NCBI GenBank assembly: GCA_002343425.1
Contig: DDSO01000145.1
Coordinates: 684 to 12,184 of the forward strand
Direction of reading: 5' to 3'
Length of the DNA stretch: 11,501 bases
From: Brevundimonas sp. UBA2388
GTDB taxonomy: Bacteria; Pseudomonadota; Alphaproteobacteria; Caulobacterales; Caulobacteraceae
Shown: one piece after another, positions 1-7,123 of the stretch
How the letters are laid out: every line of letters starts with the position of its first letter
How positions within the stretch are numbered: position 1 is the first letter of the stretch
Notes under the pieces: generated by a model
Database searches by the model: none
The model's input: only the letters and a program-made list of their open reading frames with translations
What the model was told of the DNA's origin: nothing
Made by a program: the position numbers and the translations under genes

Positions 1-348
1 GACGCCGCGGATCTCCTCGATCTCGGCGCGGGTCACCGGCTGGTGGTAGGCGATGATGGCCAGGGTCTCCTGGGCGGCCTTTGACAGCCGGCGCGGCTCC
101 TCGCGCTCCTCGGTCATCAGGAAGGACAGGTCTGGTGCCGTGCGGAACTGCCAGCGGTCGGCGACGCACTCCAGCTCGACCCCCCGCCCGTGATACTTCT
201 CGCGCAGGGCCGAAATCGCCCCGCCCACATCAGCCCCCTCGGGCAGCCGCCGCGCGATCTCGGCCGCCGACAGCGGCCCGGCCGCCGCGAACAACAACGC
301 TTCGACGCGGCGCTCGATCTCTCCGTGATCGGGGGCGAACTGGATCAC
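1..348 (-). CDS. scpB: ScpB, condensin-associated winged-helix protein (partial, 3' end cut off)
   Basis: ScpB is the dimeric kleisin-associated subunit that works with ScpA and SMC to compact and segregate the chromosome. The first 116 codons are present and the frame runs off the left edge. The protein begins VIQFAPDHGEIERRVEALLF and contains PLSAAEIARRLP, then RRLSKAAQETLAIIAYHQPV and TRAEIEEIRGV, which are the usual landmarks of the two winged-helix domains of ScpB. I chose the GTG at 348 because it overlaps the scpA stop as GTGA and has a GGAG 8 nt upstream (complement of 357-360). It is the last visible gene of the SPOR-nagZ-scpA-scpB operon. Translation is probably coupled to scpA. In related genomes tat genes often follow, but that is outside this window. 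Confidence 0.95.
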   Translation of the reverse strand, partial: MIQFAPDHGEIERRVEALLFAAAGPLSAAEIARRLPEGADVGGAISALREKYHGRGVELECVADRWQFRTAPDLSFLMTEEREEPRRLSKAAQETLAIIAYHQPVTRAEIEEIRGV

Positions 349-1166
349 GGCACCAGCTCCAGCACCTGACCCCGCCCGCGCCGCTTGAGATACAGGTCGG
401 CGAAGGCCTCGGCCTGCTTCACATCCATCGCCCCCTCCTTCACCAGCTCCAGACTGGCCGACAGGGTCGAGGCGGTAAAGCTGGCCTGGGTCGGGCCGTC
501 CTCGCCGCGTCGCGCCGGCGCCACCTGCTCCAGCGGCGTCCACTGCTCCAGACGCGGCAGCACGTCGCGCAGCCAGTCCCGCGCCGCCTCCAGCGCAAAG
601 GCCTCGACCCGCTGGCCGGGATTGTAGTGGCGCTGCTCCTCGCGCCGGCGCTGGGTCACATAGGCGGCCATCAGCTCATAGAGGCTGGCGTCGACCCGGT
701 CGGACGGCACGATCACCGTCGCCTGCGGATCGCCCCGGCTGAAGACGTCCCGCTTCAGCTGCGGCCGGGCGGTGATCGCCTCCACCGCCTTGCGCATCGC
801 CTCCAGCTTCTGCAGCCGGAAGGCGAGGGCCGCGGCCATCTCCTCGGCCGGAATCTCGTCGCCCTTGCCCTTTTCGGTGCGCGGCAGCAGCAGGCGCGAC
901 TTCAGATAGGCCAGCCAGGACGCCATCACGAGATAGTCCGCCGCCAGCGAGAAATTCCGCCGCCGCGCCTCGTGCACGAAGGCCAGATACTGTTCCGCCA
1001 GCCGGGTGATCGACAGCTTCAGCAGATCGACCTTCTGCGTCCGCGCCAGCGCAAGCAGCACGTGCAGCGGCCCCTCATAGCCGTCCAGGTCGACGACAAA
1101 CGCTTCGCGCTCATCGACCTGTTCGGCGGCGGTGAAGTCCAGATTGGGCTGGAAGGCGTCGGTCAT
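345..1166 (-). CDS. scpA: ScpA, SMC kleisin subunit
   Basis: ScpA is the kleisin that bridges the SMC heads and binds ScpB in the bacterial condensin complex. The protein has 273 residues, a normal family length. The N-terminal kleisin segment is clear at about 27-62 (DGYEGPLHVLLALART, then KVDLLKLSITRLAEQYL), followed by a second helix block at 73-95 (LAADYLVMASWLAYLKSRLL). The C-terminal winged-helix that contacts SMC lies at about 229-273 (SFTASTLSASLELVKEG, QAEAFADLYLKRRG). The frame stays open well upstream inside nagZ, but the ATG at 1166 is the right start: it overlaps the nagZ TGA as ATGA, has GGAGG 7 nt upstream (complement of 1174-1178), and puts the kleisin motif at the usual place. 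The middle region of about 96-150 is charged and probably a linker. Confidence 0.96.
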   Translation of the reverse strand: MTDAFQPNLDFTAAEQVDEREAFVVDLDGYEGPLHVLLALARTQKVDLLKLSITRLAEQYLAFVHEARRRNFSLAADYLVMASWLAYLKSRLLLPRTEKGKGDEIPAEEMAAALAFRLQKLEAMRKAVEAITARPQLKRDVFSRGDPQATVIVPSDRVDASLYELMAAYVTQRRREEQRHYNPGQRVEAFALEAARDWLRDVLPRLEQWTPLEQVAPARRGEDGPTQASFTASTLSASLELVKEGAMDVKQAEAFADLYLKRRGRGQVLELVP

Positions 1167-2212
1167 GCCTGCGCCTCCCCGACATCCGGCCCCCTCGCCG
1201 CCTCGAGCCGCCCGCTCATCAGCGCATCGAACCGCAGCCGCGCCTCGAACGGGTCCAGCGGCTCCGGCTCGCTGACGATCCGCGCCAGCGCCGCCGCGGC
1301 CCGCTTGCCCGCCTTGCCCTTCAGCTTGCCGACGCCTTCGGCCACCAGCCCCATCTCGTCGAGGTCGCCGCTGCAGTGCAGGACCACGTCGCAGCCGGCC
1401 TTCAGCGACGCCTCGGCCCGCTCCCGCAGCGACCCGGACAGCGCCTTCATCGACAGGTCGTCGGTCATGATCAGCCCGCCGAAGCCGAGAGGCTCGCGCA
1501 TCAGGCGGATCGCCTTCTTCGAGGTCGTCGCCGGCCATTTCGGATCGATTGCGTCGAACACCACATGCGCCGTCATCGCCAGCGGCATGTCCGACATGGC
1601 CTTGAAGGGTGCAAAATCCCAGCCGTCCAGCGTCGCGAAATCCGCATGCACCACCGGCAGGTCGTGGTGACTGTCGGCGAAGGCGCGGCCATGCCCCGGC
1701 ATGTGTTTGATCACCGGCAGGACGCCGCCCGCCAGCATCCCCTCCGCCGCCGCCCGCCCCAGCTGCGCCACTGTCGCCGGGTCCTGCGCATAGGCCCGGT
1801 CGCCGATGATGTCGTGGGCGCCGGGCACGGGAACGTCCAGCACCGGCAGGCAATCAACATTGATCCCCACCGCCTTCAGGTCGTGCGCCATCAGCCGCGC
1901 GCCCAGCCGCACAAGCTCGCGCGCGGTCAGCGGGTCGTTCACCGCCTTCAGATAGGCCTCGCCCGGCGGATATTTCGGCCAGTGCGGCGGACCCATCCGC
2001 TGCACCCGGCCGCCCTCCTGGTCGATCAGGATCGGAGCCCCGGCGTCGCCGATGCAGTCGCGCAGTTCAGCGGTCAGGGCCCGGACCTGCTCCGGGCTGT
2101 CGATATTGCGCCGGAACAGGATAAACCCCCACGGCCTCGCCTCGGCGAAAAAGGCGCGTTCCGCCTCTGTCAGCCGATGGCCGCTACAGCCGTAGATCGC
2201 CGCCGAGGTCAC
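1163..2212 (-). CDS. nagZ: NagZ, beta-N-acetylhexosaminidase (GH3)
   Basis: NagZ is a cytoplasmic family 3 glycoside hydrolase that removes N-acetylglucosamine from anhydro-muropeptides during peptidoglycan recycling. The 349-residue protein has no signal peptide, consistent with the cytoplasm. Motifs seen: LIDQEGGRVQRM at 62-73, the substrate-binding KHMPGHG at 169-175, the Asp180-Ser-His182 pair that forms the NagZ-specific acid/base dyad in studied members, and GLIMTDDLSM at 246-255 carrying the nucleophile Asp (probably Asp251 by alignment with the GH3 S/T-D motif). The start is GTG at 2212, 7 nt after the SPOR gene stop; I see no good ribosome binding site, so coupling to the upstream gene is likely. 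The 3' end overlaps scpA by 4 nt. In bacteria with inducible AmpC, NagZ products can act as inducers, but nothing here shows that. Confidence 0.96.
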   Translation of the reverse strand: MTSAAIYGCSGHRLTEAERAFFAEARPWGFILFRRNIDSPEQVRALTAELRDCIGDAGAPILIDQEGGRVQRMGPPHWPKYPPGEAYLKAVNDPLTARELVRLGARLMAHDLKAVGINVDCLPVLDVPVPGAHDIIGDRAYAQDPATVAQLGRAAAEGMLAGGVLPVIKHMPGHGRAFADSHHDLPVVHADFATLDGWDFAPFKAMSDMPLAMTAHVVFDAIDPKWPATTSKKAIRLMREPLGFGGLIMTDDLSMKALSGSLRERAEASLKAGCDVVLHCSGDLDEMGLVAEGVGKLKGKAGKRAAAALARIVSEPEPLDPFEARLRFDALMSGRLEAARGPDVGEAQA

Positions 2213-2219
2213 CGATCGA

Positions 2220-2960
2220 TCAGCGCACGAAACAGTCGCCGCCGCGGGCCTTGATGGCGTCGCACAGGCCGGTCGCCTGCTCGCGGCTCAGGCCGGTCAC
2301 CGTGGTGCGATAGACGGTCGAACCGTTGGACGCCGTCACCTCCTGCACCCGCTTGTCGGCGCCGGCGGTGAACTGCGGGTAGCGGCCGACGATGGCGGCG
2401 AACTCCCGGTCGGCGATGCCGGGGGTCGAGAAGGCGCCGATCTGCACGCCGGACGTCCCGCCGACAGTGGCCGGGGCGCGGGGCTCGGTCTTCGAGGCCG
2501 GCGGCGTCATGGGCGTCGGACGCGGCGCCGCGGGGGTCGTCGTCCCGGCCGGAGCGGGCGCGGGACGCGGCTGGGCGACCTCGGGCGGCGGGGTGAAGGT
2601 CGGGGCGGCGGTCGGGGCCTCGGCGGCGTCATAGACGTCGATGCCGGCTTCCGGGTCGATCGGCTGGGCCTCCAGCGGCGCGTCGGCCTTCATTTCCACC
2701 ACGGCCGTGCCCACAGCCGGCGGCGCGTCGTTCGAGGATCGCGGCCCGGCGCGATAATAGACCACCACGGCGATAATCAGCAGCAGCAGCACCCCGCCCG
2801 AGATGATCAGGGTCATCGGCGGCGCCTTGGCCCCGCCGCCTTCGCCCGCCCGGCGCGGATCATAGCCGCCGCGGTTGAACGGCAGGTCGTCGTCGGTCGG
2901 CGGCGTATAGGCGCCCCGGTCGCGGCCCTGGTTCGGACGATAGGGATCTTCGTTGGACAT
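2220..2960 (-). CDS. SPOR-domain single-pass membrane protein
   Basis: This 246-residue protein has the layout of an FtsN-like division factor. It has a cytoplasmic N-terminus of about 48 residues rich in Asp, Arg, Gly and Pro, one transmembrane helix at about 50-68 (LIISGGVLLLLIIAVVVYY), a long Pro/Ala/Thr-rich periplasmic linker at about 75-168, and a C-terminal SPOR domain at about 170-246 (GVQIGAFSTPGIADREFAAI to CDAIKARGGDCFVR). SPOR domains bind denuded glycan strands at the division septum. The N-terminal segment is short and the linker low in complexity, so it should not be called ftsN outright; Caulobacterales carry several SPOR proteins. The ATG at 2960 has a GAGG 7 nt upstream (complement of 2968-2971). 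A GANTC site and a GC-rich inverted repeat lie in its leader. It is the first gene of the nagZ-scpAB operon. Confidence 0.88.
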   Translation of the reverse strand: MSNEDPYRPNQGRDRGAYTPPTDDDLPFNRGGYDPRRAGEGGGAKAPPMTLIISGGVLLLLIIAVVVYYRAGPRSSNDAPPAVGTAVVEMKADAPLEAQPIDPEAGIDVYDAAEAPTAAPTFTPPPEVAQPRPAPAPAGTTTPAAPRPTPMTPPASKTEPRAPATVGGTSGVQIGAFSTPGIADREFAAIVGRYPQFTAGADKRVQEVTASNGSTVYRTTVTGLSREQATGLCDAIKARGGDCFVR

Positions 2961-2977
2961 GACCGCGCCTCATGGAT

Positions 2978-2997
2978 CCGCGCGAATCGGCGCGCGG
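2978..2997. promoter_or_regulatory. Leader inverted repeat with a GANTC (CcrM/GcrA-type) site
   Basis: CCGCGCG (2978-2984) and CGCGCGG (2991-2997) form a perfect 7-bp inverted repeat with a 6-nt loop. The loop and stem edge hold GAATC (2984-2988), a match to the CcrM methylation target GANTC. It lies 18-37 nt upstream of the SPOR gene ATG. In Caulobacterales, methylated GANTC in promoters is read by GcrA and ties transcription to the cell cycle, and division genes are typical targets. The site and the repeat are seen; the regulatory role is inferred. Confidence 0.35.
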
Positions 2998-3056
2998 AAC
3001 AACCACTCTATCCCGGTCCGGGTCCTTTTTCAGGCCGGTAGATCGTTCTCCACTGC

Positions 3057-3152
3057 CTTGTCATCCCGGAAGCCGCGAAGCGGCTATCCGGGACGGCGGA
3101 GCGATCACCCGCCCGTCGCGGCTCTCCGCCTCGCTTCGGCCGGGATGACAAG
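3057..3152. repeat. 96-bp compound palindromic element (REP-like)
   Basis: The element is bounded by a perfect 13-bp inverted repeat, CTTGTCATCCCGG (3057-3069) and CCGGGATGACAAG (3140-3152). Inside are further inverted repeats. TCCCGGA plus AGCCGC (3064-3076) pairs with GCGGCT (3080-3085) and TCCGGGA (3087-3093), with a 3-nt loop and one bulge. GGCGGAG (3095-3101) pairs with CTCCGCC (3124-3130). The element begins directly after the dgt stop codon (3153-3155). From memory, palindromes built around GTCATCCCGG are dispersed in alphaproteobacterial genomes, so this is probably one copy of a family. It may act as a transcript 3'-end stabiliser or an attenuator between dgt and the SPOR gene. No transposase or target-site duplication is visible. 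Confidence 0.8.
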
Positions 3153-4328
3153 CTAGAGGTCCAGCGCCAGATCCAGGCTGAACAGCTTCCTGTGTTCCTC
3201 GATCGCATACCGGTCGGTCATGCCTGCGATATAGTCGCACACCGCCCGCGCCCGCTTCGCCTCGTCCGCCACGTCCGCCCGGCCCGACCATTCGGGCGGC
3301 AGGGTCGCGGGCTCGGCCATGAACAGCTGGAACATCTCGGCCAGCAGCCGCCTTGCCTGGCTGCGGGTGCGGTTGACGCGATAGTGGCGGTACATCCGCT
3401 CGAACAGGAATTTCCGCAGCACGCCCAGATCGGCCAGCATGCCGGGCGAGAACGCTACCAGCATCCGGTCGGCGGTGCGTACCGCCTCGGTCGAACGTAT
3501 ATCCGCCGCCTCGATGCGCGCCTCGGTCTCGGCCAGCACGTCCTCGACCATGGCCCCGATCATGCGCCGCACCGCCTCGATGCGGATCATCCGGTCGTCG
3601 AGGTCGGGCCAGTCCCTGCGCACCCCGTGCAGCACCGGCCCGATCAGCGGCACGTCGTTCAGGTCCTCGAGCGTGAACAGCCCCGCCTGCACCCCGTCGT
3701 CGACGTCGTGGTTGTTGTAGGCGATGTCGTCCGCAATCGCCGCCGCCTGCGCCTCCAGCGAGGCGAAGGTGCCCAGCCGCAGGTCCCAGCCCGGCGCATA
3801 GTCGGCGATCGCCTTCCACGCCGGCTCATTCAAACGGTGCGAAACCGGCCCGTTGTGCTTGACCACCCCCTCGACGGTCTCCCAGCTCAGGTTCAGCCCG
3901 TCGAAGCCCGGATAGCGGTGCTCCAGCCTGGTCACCACACGGAAGGTCTGGACGTTGTGATCGAACCCGCCCCAGGGCTCCATCTGGGCCTGCAGCTCGT
4001 CCTCCCCGGCATGACCGAAGGGCGGATGGCCCAGGTCGTGCGCCAGCGCCACGGTCTCGGCCAGGTCCGTATCCAGCCGCAGCGCATGCGCCAGCGACCG
4101 CGCAATCTGCGCCACCTCCAGCGAATGGGTCAGGCGGGTCCGGTAGTGGTCCCCCTCATGCGCCACGAAGACCTGGGTCTTCTCCTTCAGCCGGCGGAAG
4201 GCGGTGGCGTGGATGATCCGGTCGCGGTCGCGGGCATAGGCGTTGCGCGTCCGGCTGATCGGCTCGGGCGTCAGCCGGCCGCGGCTGTGTTCGGGGTATT
4301 CGGCATAGGGCGCGCGTTCGGGGATCAA
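3153..4328 (-). CDS. dgt: Deoxyguanosinetriphosphate triphosphohydrolase-like protein (HD domain)
   Basis: This is an HD-superfamily dNTP triphosphohydrolase that cleaves dNTPs to deoxynucleosides and tripolyphosphate, adjusting dNTP pools. From the chosen start it has 391 residues. Motifs: [20 protein letters not shown] at 33-52, the metal-binding His68 in [13 protein letters not shown], His97-Asp98 in [18 protein letters not shown], and the second Asp of the HD site in [14 protein letters not shown] at 199-212. The frame is open far upstream, across the erpA gene on the other strand, but there is no in-frame ATG nearby. The best start is TTG at 4328, with AAAGAG about 9 nt upstream; it gives the family length and an N-terminus ([18 protein letters not shown]) that leads straight into the conserved block. 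A 16-codon ORF ends 2 nt before this TTG. The stop abuts a palindromic element. argS, commonly next to dgt in alphaproteobacteria, is not here. Confidence 0.93.
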   Translation of the reverse strand: MIPERAPYAEYPEHSRGRLTPEPISRTRNAYARDRDRIIHATAFRRLKEKTQVFVAHEGDHYRTRLTHSLEVAQIARSLAHALRLDTDLAETVALAHDLGHPPFGHAGEDELQAQMEPWGGFDHNVQTFRVVTRLEHRYPGFDGLNLSWETVEGVVKHNGPVSHRLNEPAWKAIADYAPGWDLRLGTFASLEAQAAAIADDIAYNNHDVDDGVQAGLFTLEDLNDVPLIGPVLHGVRRDWPDLDDRMIRIEAVRRMIGAMVEDVLAETEARIEAADIRSTEAVRTADRMLVAFSPGMLADLGVLRKFLFERMYRHYRVNRTRSQARRLLAEMFQLFMAEPATLPPEWSGRADVADEAKRARAVCDYIAGMTDRYAIEEHRKLFSLDLALDL

Positions 4329-4330
4329 GG

Positions 4331-4381
4331 TCAGCCGCTCTTTCGGGTCCGGGCCTTTGCGATCGGCCCTGTACGCCTCAT
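4331..4381 (-). CDS. Possible 16-residue leader ORF upstream of dgt
   Basis: An ATG at 4381 opens a 17-codon frame ([16 protein letters not shown], then TGA at 4333-4331) whose stop lies 2 nt before the TTG start of dgt. The peptide is strongly basic (3 Arg and 2 Lys among 16). The arrangement TGA-CC-TTG would suit translational coupling: ribosomes finishing the leader could re-start at a weak TTG. No clear ribosome binding site precedes the leader ATG (only a G-run and TATA). A chance open frame of this length is easy to find in G+C-rich DNA, so I rate it low; conservation of both the frame and the 2-nt spacing would be needed to believe it. Confidence 0.22.
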   Translation of the reverse strand: MRRTGPIAKARTRKSG

Positions 4382-4386
4382 ATACC
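4357..4386 (+). promoter_or_regulatory. Candidate erpA promoter
   Basis: TTGCGA (4357-4362) and ATATAC/TATACC (4380-4386) are separated by 17-18 nt, a plausible -35/-10 pair. The -10 ends only 4-5 nt before the erpA GTG at 4391. A transcript would therefore begin at or within a few bases of the start codon, matching the absence of a ribosome binding site. The divergent dgt promoter must lie in the same 62-bp gap or inside erpA. Confidence 0.35.
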
Positions 4387-4390
4387 CCCC

Positions 4391-4768
4391 GTGAGCACCG
4401 TCCAATCCACCCCCCTGTTCCAGATTTCGCCGTCCGCTGGCGGTCACGGCCTGACCCTGTCCGATAGCGCCGCCGAACGGCTGGCCGACCTGAGCCGGAC
4501 CGAAGGGCATCCGGTGATGCTGCGCGTCGCGGTCGACGGCGGCGGCTGCTCCGGCTTCCAGTACCGGTTCGAACTGGTCCAGGCCGGAGAAGCGGACGAC
4601 ATCCGTATTGAGGCCGGCGGTCAGGCCGCCATCGTCGACCCCGTCTCCCTGCCATTCCTAAAGGGCTCCGAGATCGCCTTTGTCGATGATCTGGCCGGCG
4701 CCCAGTTCGTCGTGCGCAACCCCAACGCGGCGTCGAGCTGCGGGTGCGGGGTGAGTTTCTCAATCTGA
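4391..4768 (+). CDS. erpA: A-type iron-sulfur carrier (ErpA/IscA/HesB family)
   Basis: This 125-residue protein is an A-type carrier that receives iron-sulfur clusters from a scaffold and delivers them to apo-enzymes. The three conserved cysteines are present: Cys53 in [13 protein letters not shown] and Cys117/Cys119 in [14 protein letters not shown] at the C-terminus. The family core starts at about residue 21 ([11 protein letters not shown]). The first 20 residues are an extension without recognisable motifs, but no alternative standard start lies between the GTG at 4391 and the core. There is no ribosome binding site before the GTG and a TATA-like hexamer ends about 5 nt upstream, so the mRNA may be leaderless. 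Placement divergent from dgt is common for alphaproteobacterial erpA, which supports ErpA over SufA or IscA; sequence alone does not settle this. Confidence 0.92.
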   Translation: MSTVQSTPLFQISPSAGGHGLTLSDSAAERLADLSRTEGHPVMLRVAVDGGGCSGFQYRFELVQAGEADDIRIEAGGQAAIVDPVSLPFLKGSEIAFVDDLAGAQFVVRNPNAASSCGCGVSFSI

Positions 4769-4780
4769 CCGGACGCTCGG

Positions 4781-4785
4781 GATTC
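4781..4785. promoter_or_regulatory. GANTC (CcrM-type) site in the erpA-hydrolase gap
   Basis: GATTC lies in the 68-bp gap between erpA and the hydrolase gene, 52 nt before the hydrolase ATG. It is one of only three GANTC matches in the first 8 kb, two of which fall in short intergenic gaps. A role in cell-cycle-linked expression is inference. Confidence 0.3.
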
Positions 4786-4836
4786 GGCCCCGGAGCCGAT
4801 CGTCCTCCTCTCTGACCCGCTCCGTGGAGACCCGCC

Positions 4837-5763
4837 ATGCTCAGCCTGATCCTCGCCGCCGCCCTGCTGGACCCGACGGCCGCGCCGGTGGTCCTGCCGT
4901 CCGAACCCGCGCCTCTGCACGCCACCCTGCTGACGCCCGAGAGCCCGACCCGCGCCGTCGCCGTCATCCTGCCCGGCTCCGGCCCGACCGACCGCGACGG
5001 CAACAGCCCCGGGGGCCTCGTCGCCTCGACCTATCGCCTGCTGGCCGAGGGCCTGGCTGAACAGGGCGTGGCCACGGTGCGGATCGACAAGCGCGGCGTC
5101 GGCCAGAGCGGTCCCGCCATGATCGCCGAGCAGGACCTTACCTTCCAGACCTATATCGACGACGCCCGCGCCTGGGCCGCCGAGGCCGCCCGCGTCACCG
5201 GCCAGCCCTGCGTCTGGCTGATCGGGCACAGTGAAGGCTCGCAGATCGCGCTCGCGGCGGCGCAGGACGGCAACCCGTCCGTCTGCGGTCTCGTATTGCT
5301 GGCCGGCGCAGGGCGTCCCGCCGGGGTCATCCTGCGCGACCAGCTCCGCGCCGGCCTGCCCGAGACCCTGCTGGCGCCGGCCTTCGCCGTCCTCGACGAA
5401 CTGGAGGCCGGCCGCACGGTCACCAACGCCCCGCCCGAGTTGGCCGGCCTCTTCCGGCCCTCCGTCCAGCCCTATCTGATCTCATGGATCGGCCTTGATC
5501 CGACGGACCTGATCCGGGTCTATGAGGGCCCGGTCATGATCGGCCACGGCTCGACCGACATCCAGGTCGGCATGGTCGACGCCAACGCCCTGTCAGCGGC
5601 CCGGCCGACGGCGCATCTGGTGGTCTGGGACGGCGTCAACCACGTGCTGAAGCTCGCACCCGCCGACCGTGCCGGAAACATCGCCACCTATGGCAATCCG
5701 GACCTGCCGCTGGCGCCGGGCGTGGTCGAAGACGTGGCCGGCTTCATCCTGCAGCCGCGTTAG
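4837..5763 (+). CDS. Alpha/beta-hydrolase, probably exported serine esterase or peptidase-like
   Basis: This 308-residue alpha/beta-hydrolase has a complete visible catalytic set: oxyanion-loop motif [13 protein letters not shown] at 45-57, nucleophile Ser132 in GHSEGS, Asp241 in HGSTDIQV, and His269 in DGVNHVLK. The first 17 residues ([17 protein letters not shown]) are hydrophobic and could be a short signal peptide, although the basic n-region is missing, so export is uncertain. The PGSGPxDRDGN motif recurs in a group of bacterial exported hydrolases whose substrates are mostly unknown; I do not assign a substrate. The ATG at 4837 has GGAG 7 nt upstream (4826-4829). The gene may be co-transcribed with erpA (68-bp gap). 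Its TAG stop overlaps the stop of the convergent dihydroorotase-like gene, leaving no room for a terminator between them. Confidence 0.88.
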   Translation: MLSLILAAALLDPTAAPVVLPSEPAPLHATLLTPESPTRAVAVILPGSGPTDRDGNSPGGLVASTYRLLAEGLAEQGVATVRIDKRGVGQSGPAMIAEQDLTFQTYIDDARAWAAEAARVTGQPCVWLIGHSEGSQIALAAAQDGNPSVCGLVLLAGAGRPAGVILRDQLRAGLPETLLAPAFAVLDELEAGRTVTNAPPELAGLFRPSVQPYLISWIGLDPTDLIRVYEGPVMIGHGSTDIQVGMVDANALSAARPTAHLVVWDGVNHVLKLAPADRAGNIATYGNPDLPLAPGVVEDVAGFILQPR

Positions 5764-7091
5764 GCCAGGGTTTCCTGGAAGCGGACGGGGCGGCCGTGCG
5801 CCGTCCCGACAAGTTCGCCGTCCTTCATCACGACCCGGCCGCGCACGATCGTGGCCATGGCCTTGCCGGTCGCCTCGAAGCCGTCGAAGGGCGTCCAACC
5901 GCAGCGGCTGGCCATGTCCTCGTGCTTCAGGACGTGCTTCGCCTTCAGGTCCACAATGGTCAGGTCGGCGTCATAGCCCTCGGCCATCCGCCCCTTGCCA
6001 GCGATGCCGAACACCCGGTTGGCCCCATGCGAGGTCAGGTCGATGAACCGGTCAAGCGACAACCGCCCGTTGGCGACGTGCGTCAGCATCACTGGCACCA
6101 GCGTCTGCACCCCCGGCATGCCCGACGGCGACGCCGGATAGGGCCTCGCCTTCTCCTCCAGCGTATGCGGCGCGTGGTCCGAGCCCAGCACGTCAGCGAC
6201 GCCCTGTTCGATGCCGCGCCACAGGCCGGCGATGTGGTAGTTGTTGCGGATCGGCGGGTTCATCTGCGCCAGCCCCTTGAGCCGCTCGTAGGCCTCGTCT
6301 CCGTCCAGCGTCAGGTGCTGCGGCGTCAGCTCCATCGTCGCCACATCCTTGTGGTTGGCGAGGAACTCGACCTCTTCCGCCGTCGTCACATGCAGCACAT
6401 GGATGCGGGCGCCTGTCTCCCGGGCCAGTCGCACCAGACGACGGGTGCTCATGATCGCGCTCTCGGGATCGCGCACCTCGGGATGGCTGGTCCAGTCGCC
6501 GGTCCGGGCCAACGGCCGCCGGTCGACCAGCCGGTATTCGTCCTCGGAATGGAAGGTGGCGCGCCGCTTCACATGGCGCAGCACCTCGCGCACCCCGTCG
6601 TCATCCGCGACCAGCAGGGTCCCGGTCGAGGCGCCCATGAACACCTTGACCCCGCAGCACCCCGGCAGCCGCTCCAGCTCGGCCAGGTATTTCGCATTGT
6701 CGTGGGTGCCGCCGATGTAGAAGGCGTGGTCGGTCCACATCCGGTCCCGCGCCCGATCCAGCTTGTCGGCGAGGGTATCCGGGTCGGTCGTATTGGGCTC
6801 GGTGTTCGGCATCTCGAACACGGCGACGACCCCGCCCAGCGCCGCGGCGCGCGACCCGCTCTCGAGGTCTTCCTTCCACTCCAGCCCCGGCTCGCGAAAA
6901 TGGACCTGGGTGTCGATGACGCCGGGCAGGACGGTCAGCCCCTTCGCGTCCACCGTCTCCCCCGCCGAGGCCTGCGACAGGTCGCCGATGAAGGCGATCT
7001 TCCCGTCGACGACGCCGACGTCGGCCATGCCGCGCCCCGCATGATTGGCCACTTCGCCGCCGCGGACGATCAGGTCATAGGTCTGGGTCAT
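5760..7091 (-). CDS. Dihydroorotase-like amidohydrolase (class I, TIM-barrel)
   Basis: Dihydroorotases interconvert N-carbamoyl-L-aspartate and dihydroorotate in pyrimidine synthesis. The 443-residue protein has the amidohydrolase layout: an N-terminal beta-sandwich strand (DLIVRGGEVANHAG), VLPGVIDTQVHFREPG at 54-69, EMPNTEPNT at 93-101, Lys149 in GVKVFMGASTG (possible carboxylated bridging Lys), His181 in FHSEDE, His231/His234 in HVLHVTTAEE, and Asp305 in LGSDHAPHTLEEK. One key position is changed: the usual metal-binding His-x-His is Gln62-x-His64. I recall a subgroup of alphaproteobacterial proteins annotated as dihydroorotase with the same Gln, so it may be a family trait rather than damage. 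An allantoinase/hydantoinase-like activity is an alternative, so I withhold the symbol pyrC. The ATG at 7091 lies 32 bp after the glycosyltransferase stop; the two genes probably form one transcript. Confidence 0.85.
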   Translation of the reverse strand: MTQTYDLIVRGGEVANHAGRGMADVGVVDGKIAFIGDLSQASAGETVDAKGLTVLPGVIDTQVHFREPGLEWKEDLESGSRAAALGGVVAVFEMPNTEPNTTDPDTLADKLDRARDRMWTDHAFYIGGTHDNAKYLAELERLPGCCGVKVFMGASTGTLLVADDDGVREVLRHVKRRATFHSEDEYRLVDRRPLARTGDWTSHPEVRDPESAIMSTRRLVRLARETGARIHVLHVTTAEEVEFLANHKDVATMELTPQHLTLDGDEAYERLKGLAQMNPPIRNNYHIAGLWRGIEQGVADVLGSDHAPHTLEEKARPYPASPSGMPGVQTLVPVMLTHVANGRLSLDRFIDLTSHGANRVFGIAGKGRMAEGYDADLTIVDLKAKHVLKHEDMASRCGWTPFDGFEATGKAMATIVRGRVVMKDGELVGTAHGRPVRFQETLA

Positions 7092-7123
7092 GCGCGTCCC
7101 ATAGCCTCGTGTCGGGCTGCGAT

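Noticed and set aside
81..1670. 529-codon open frame on the plus strand opposite scpA/nagZ
   Set aside because: It is rich in Arg, Pro and Ala with no recognisable motif and lies antisense to two well-supported genes; long antisense frames are expected at this G+C content.
3013..3031. TCCCGGTCCGGG followed by CCTTTTT as a terminator
   Set aside because: The inverted repeat has a one-base loop that cannot fold as a normal terminator stem, and no plus-strand transcript ends there.
2953..3156. 67-codon plus-strand ORF in the dgt-SPOR gap
   Set aside because: Most of it is the translation of the palindromic element; no ribosome binding site or conserved content is seen.
3192..4394. 400-codon plus-strand frame opposite dgt
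   Set aside because: It is low-complexity, His/Arg/Gln-rich translation typical of the antisense of a real G+C-rich gene; dgt has full HD motifs.
4329..5003. N-terminal extension of dgt through the erpA region
   Set aside because: The 225 extra codons are antisense to erpA and read as Arg/Ser/Gly-rich noise; the family length and motif placement fit the TTG at 4328.
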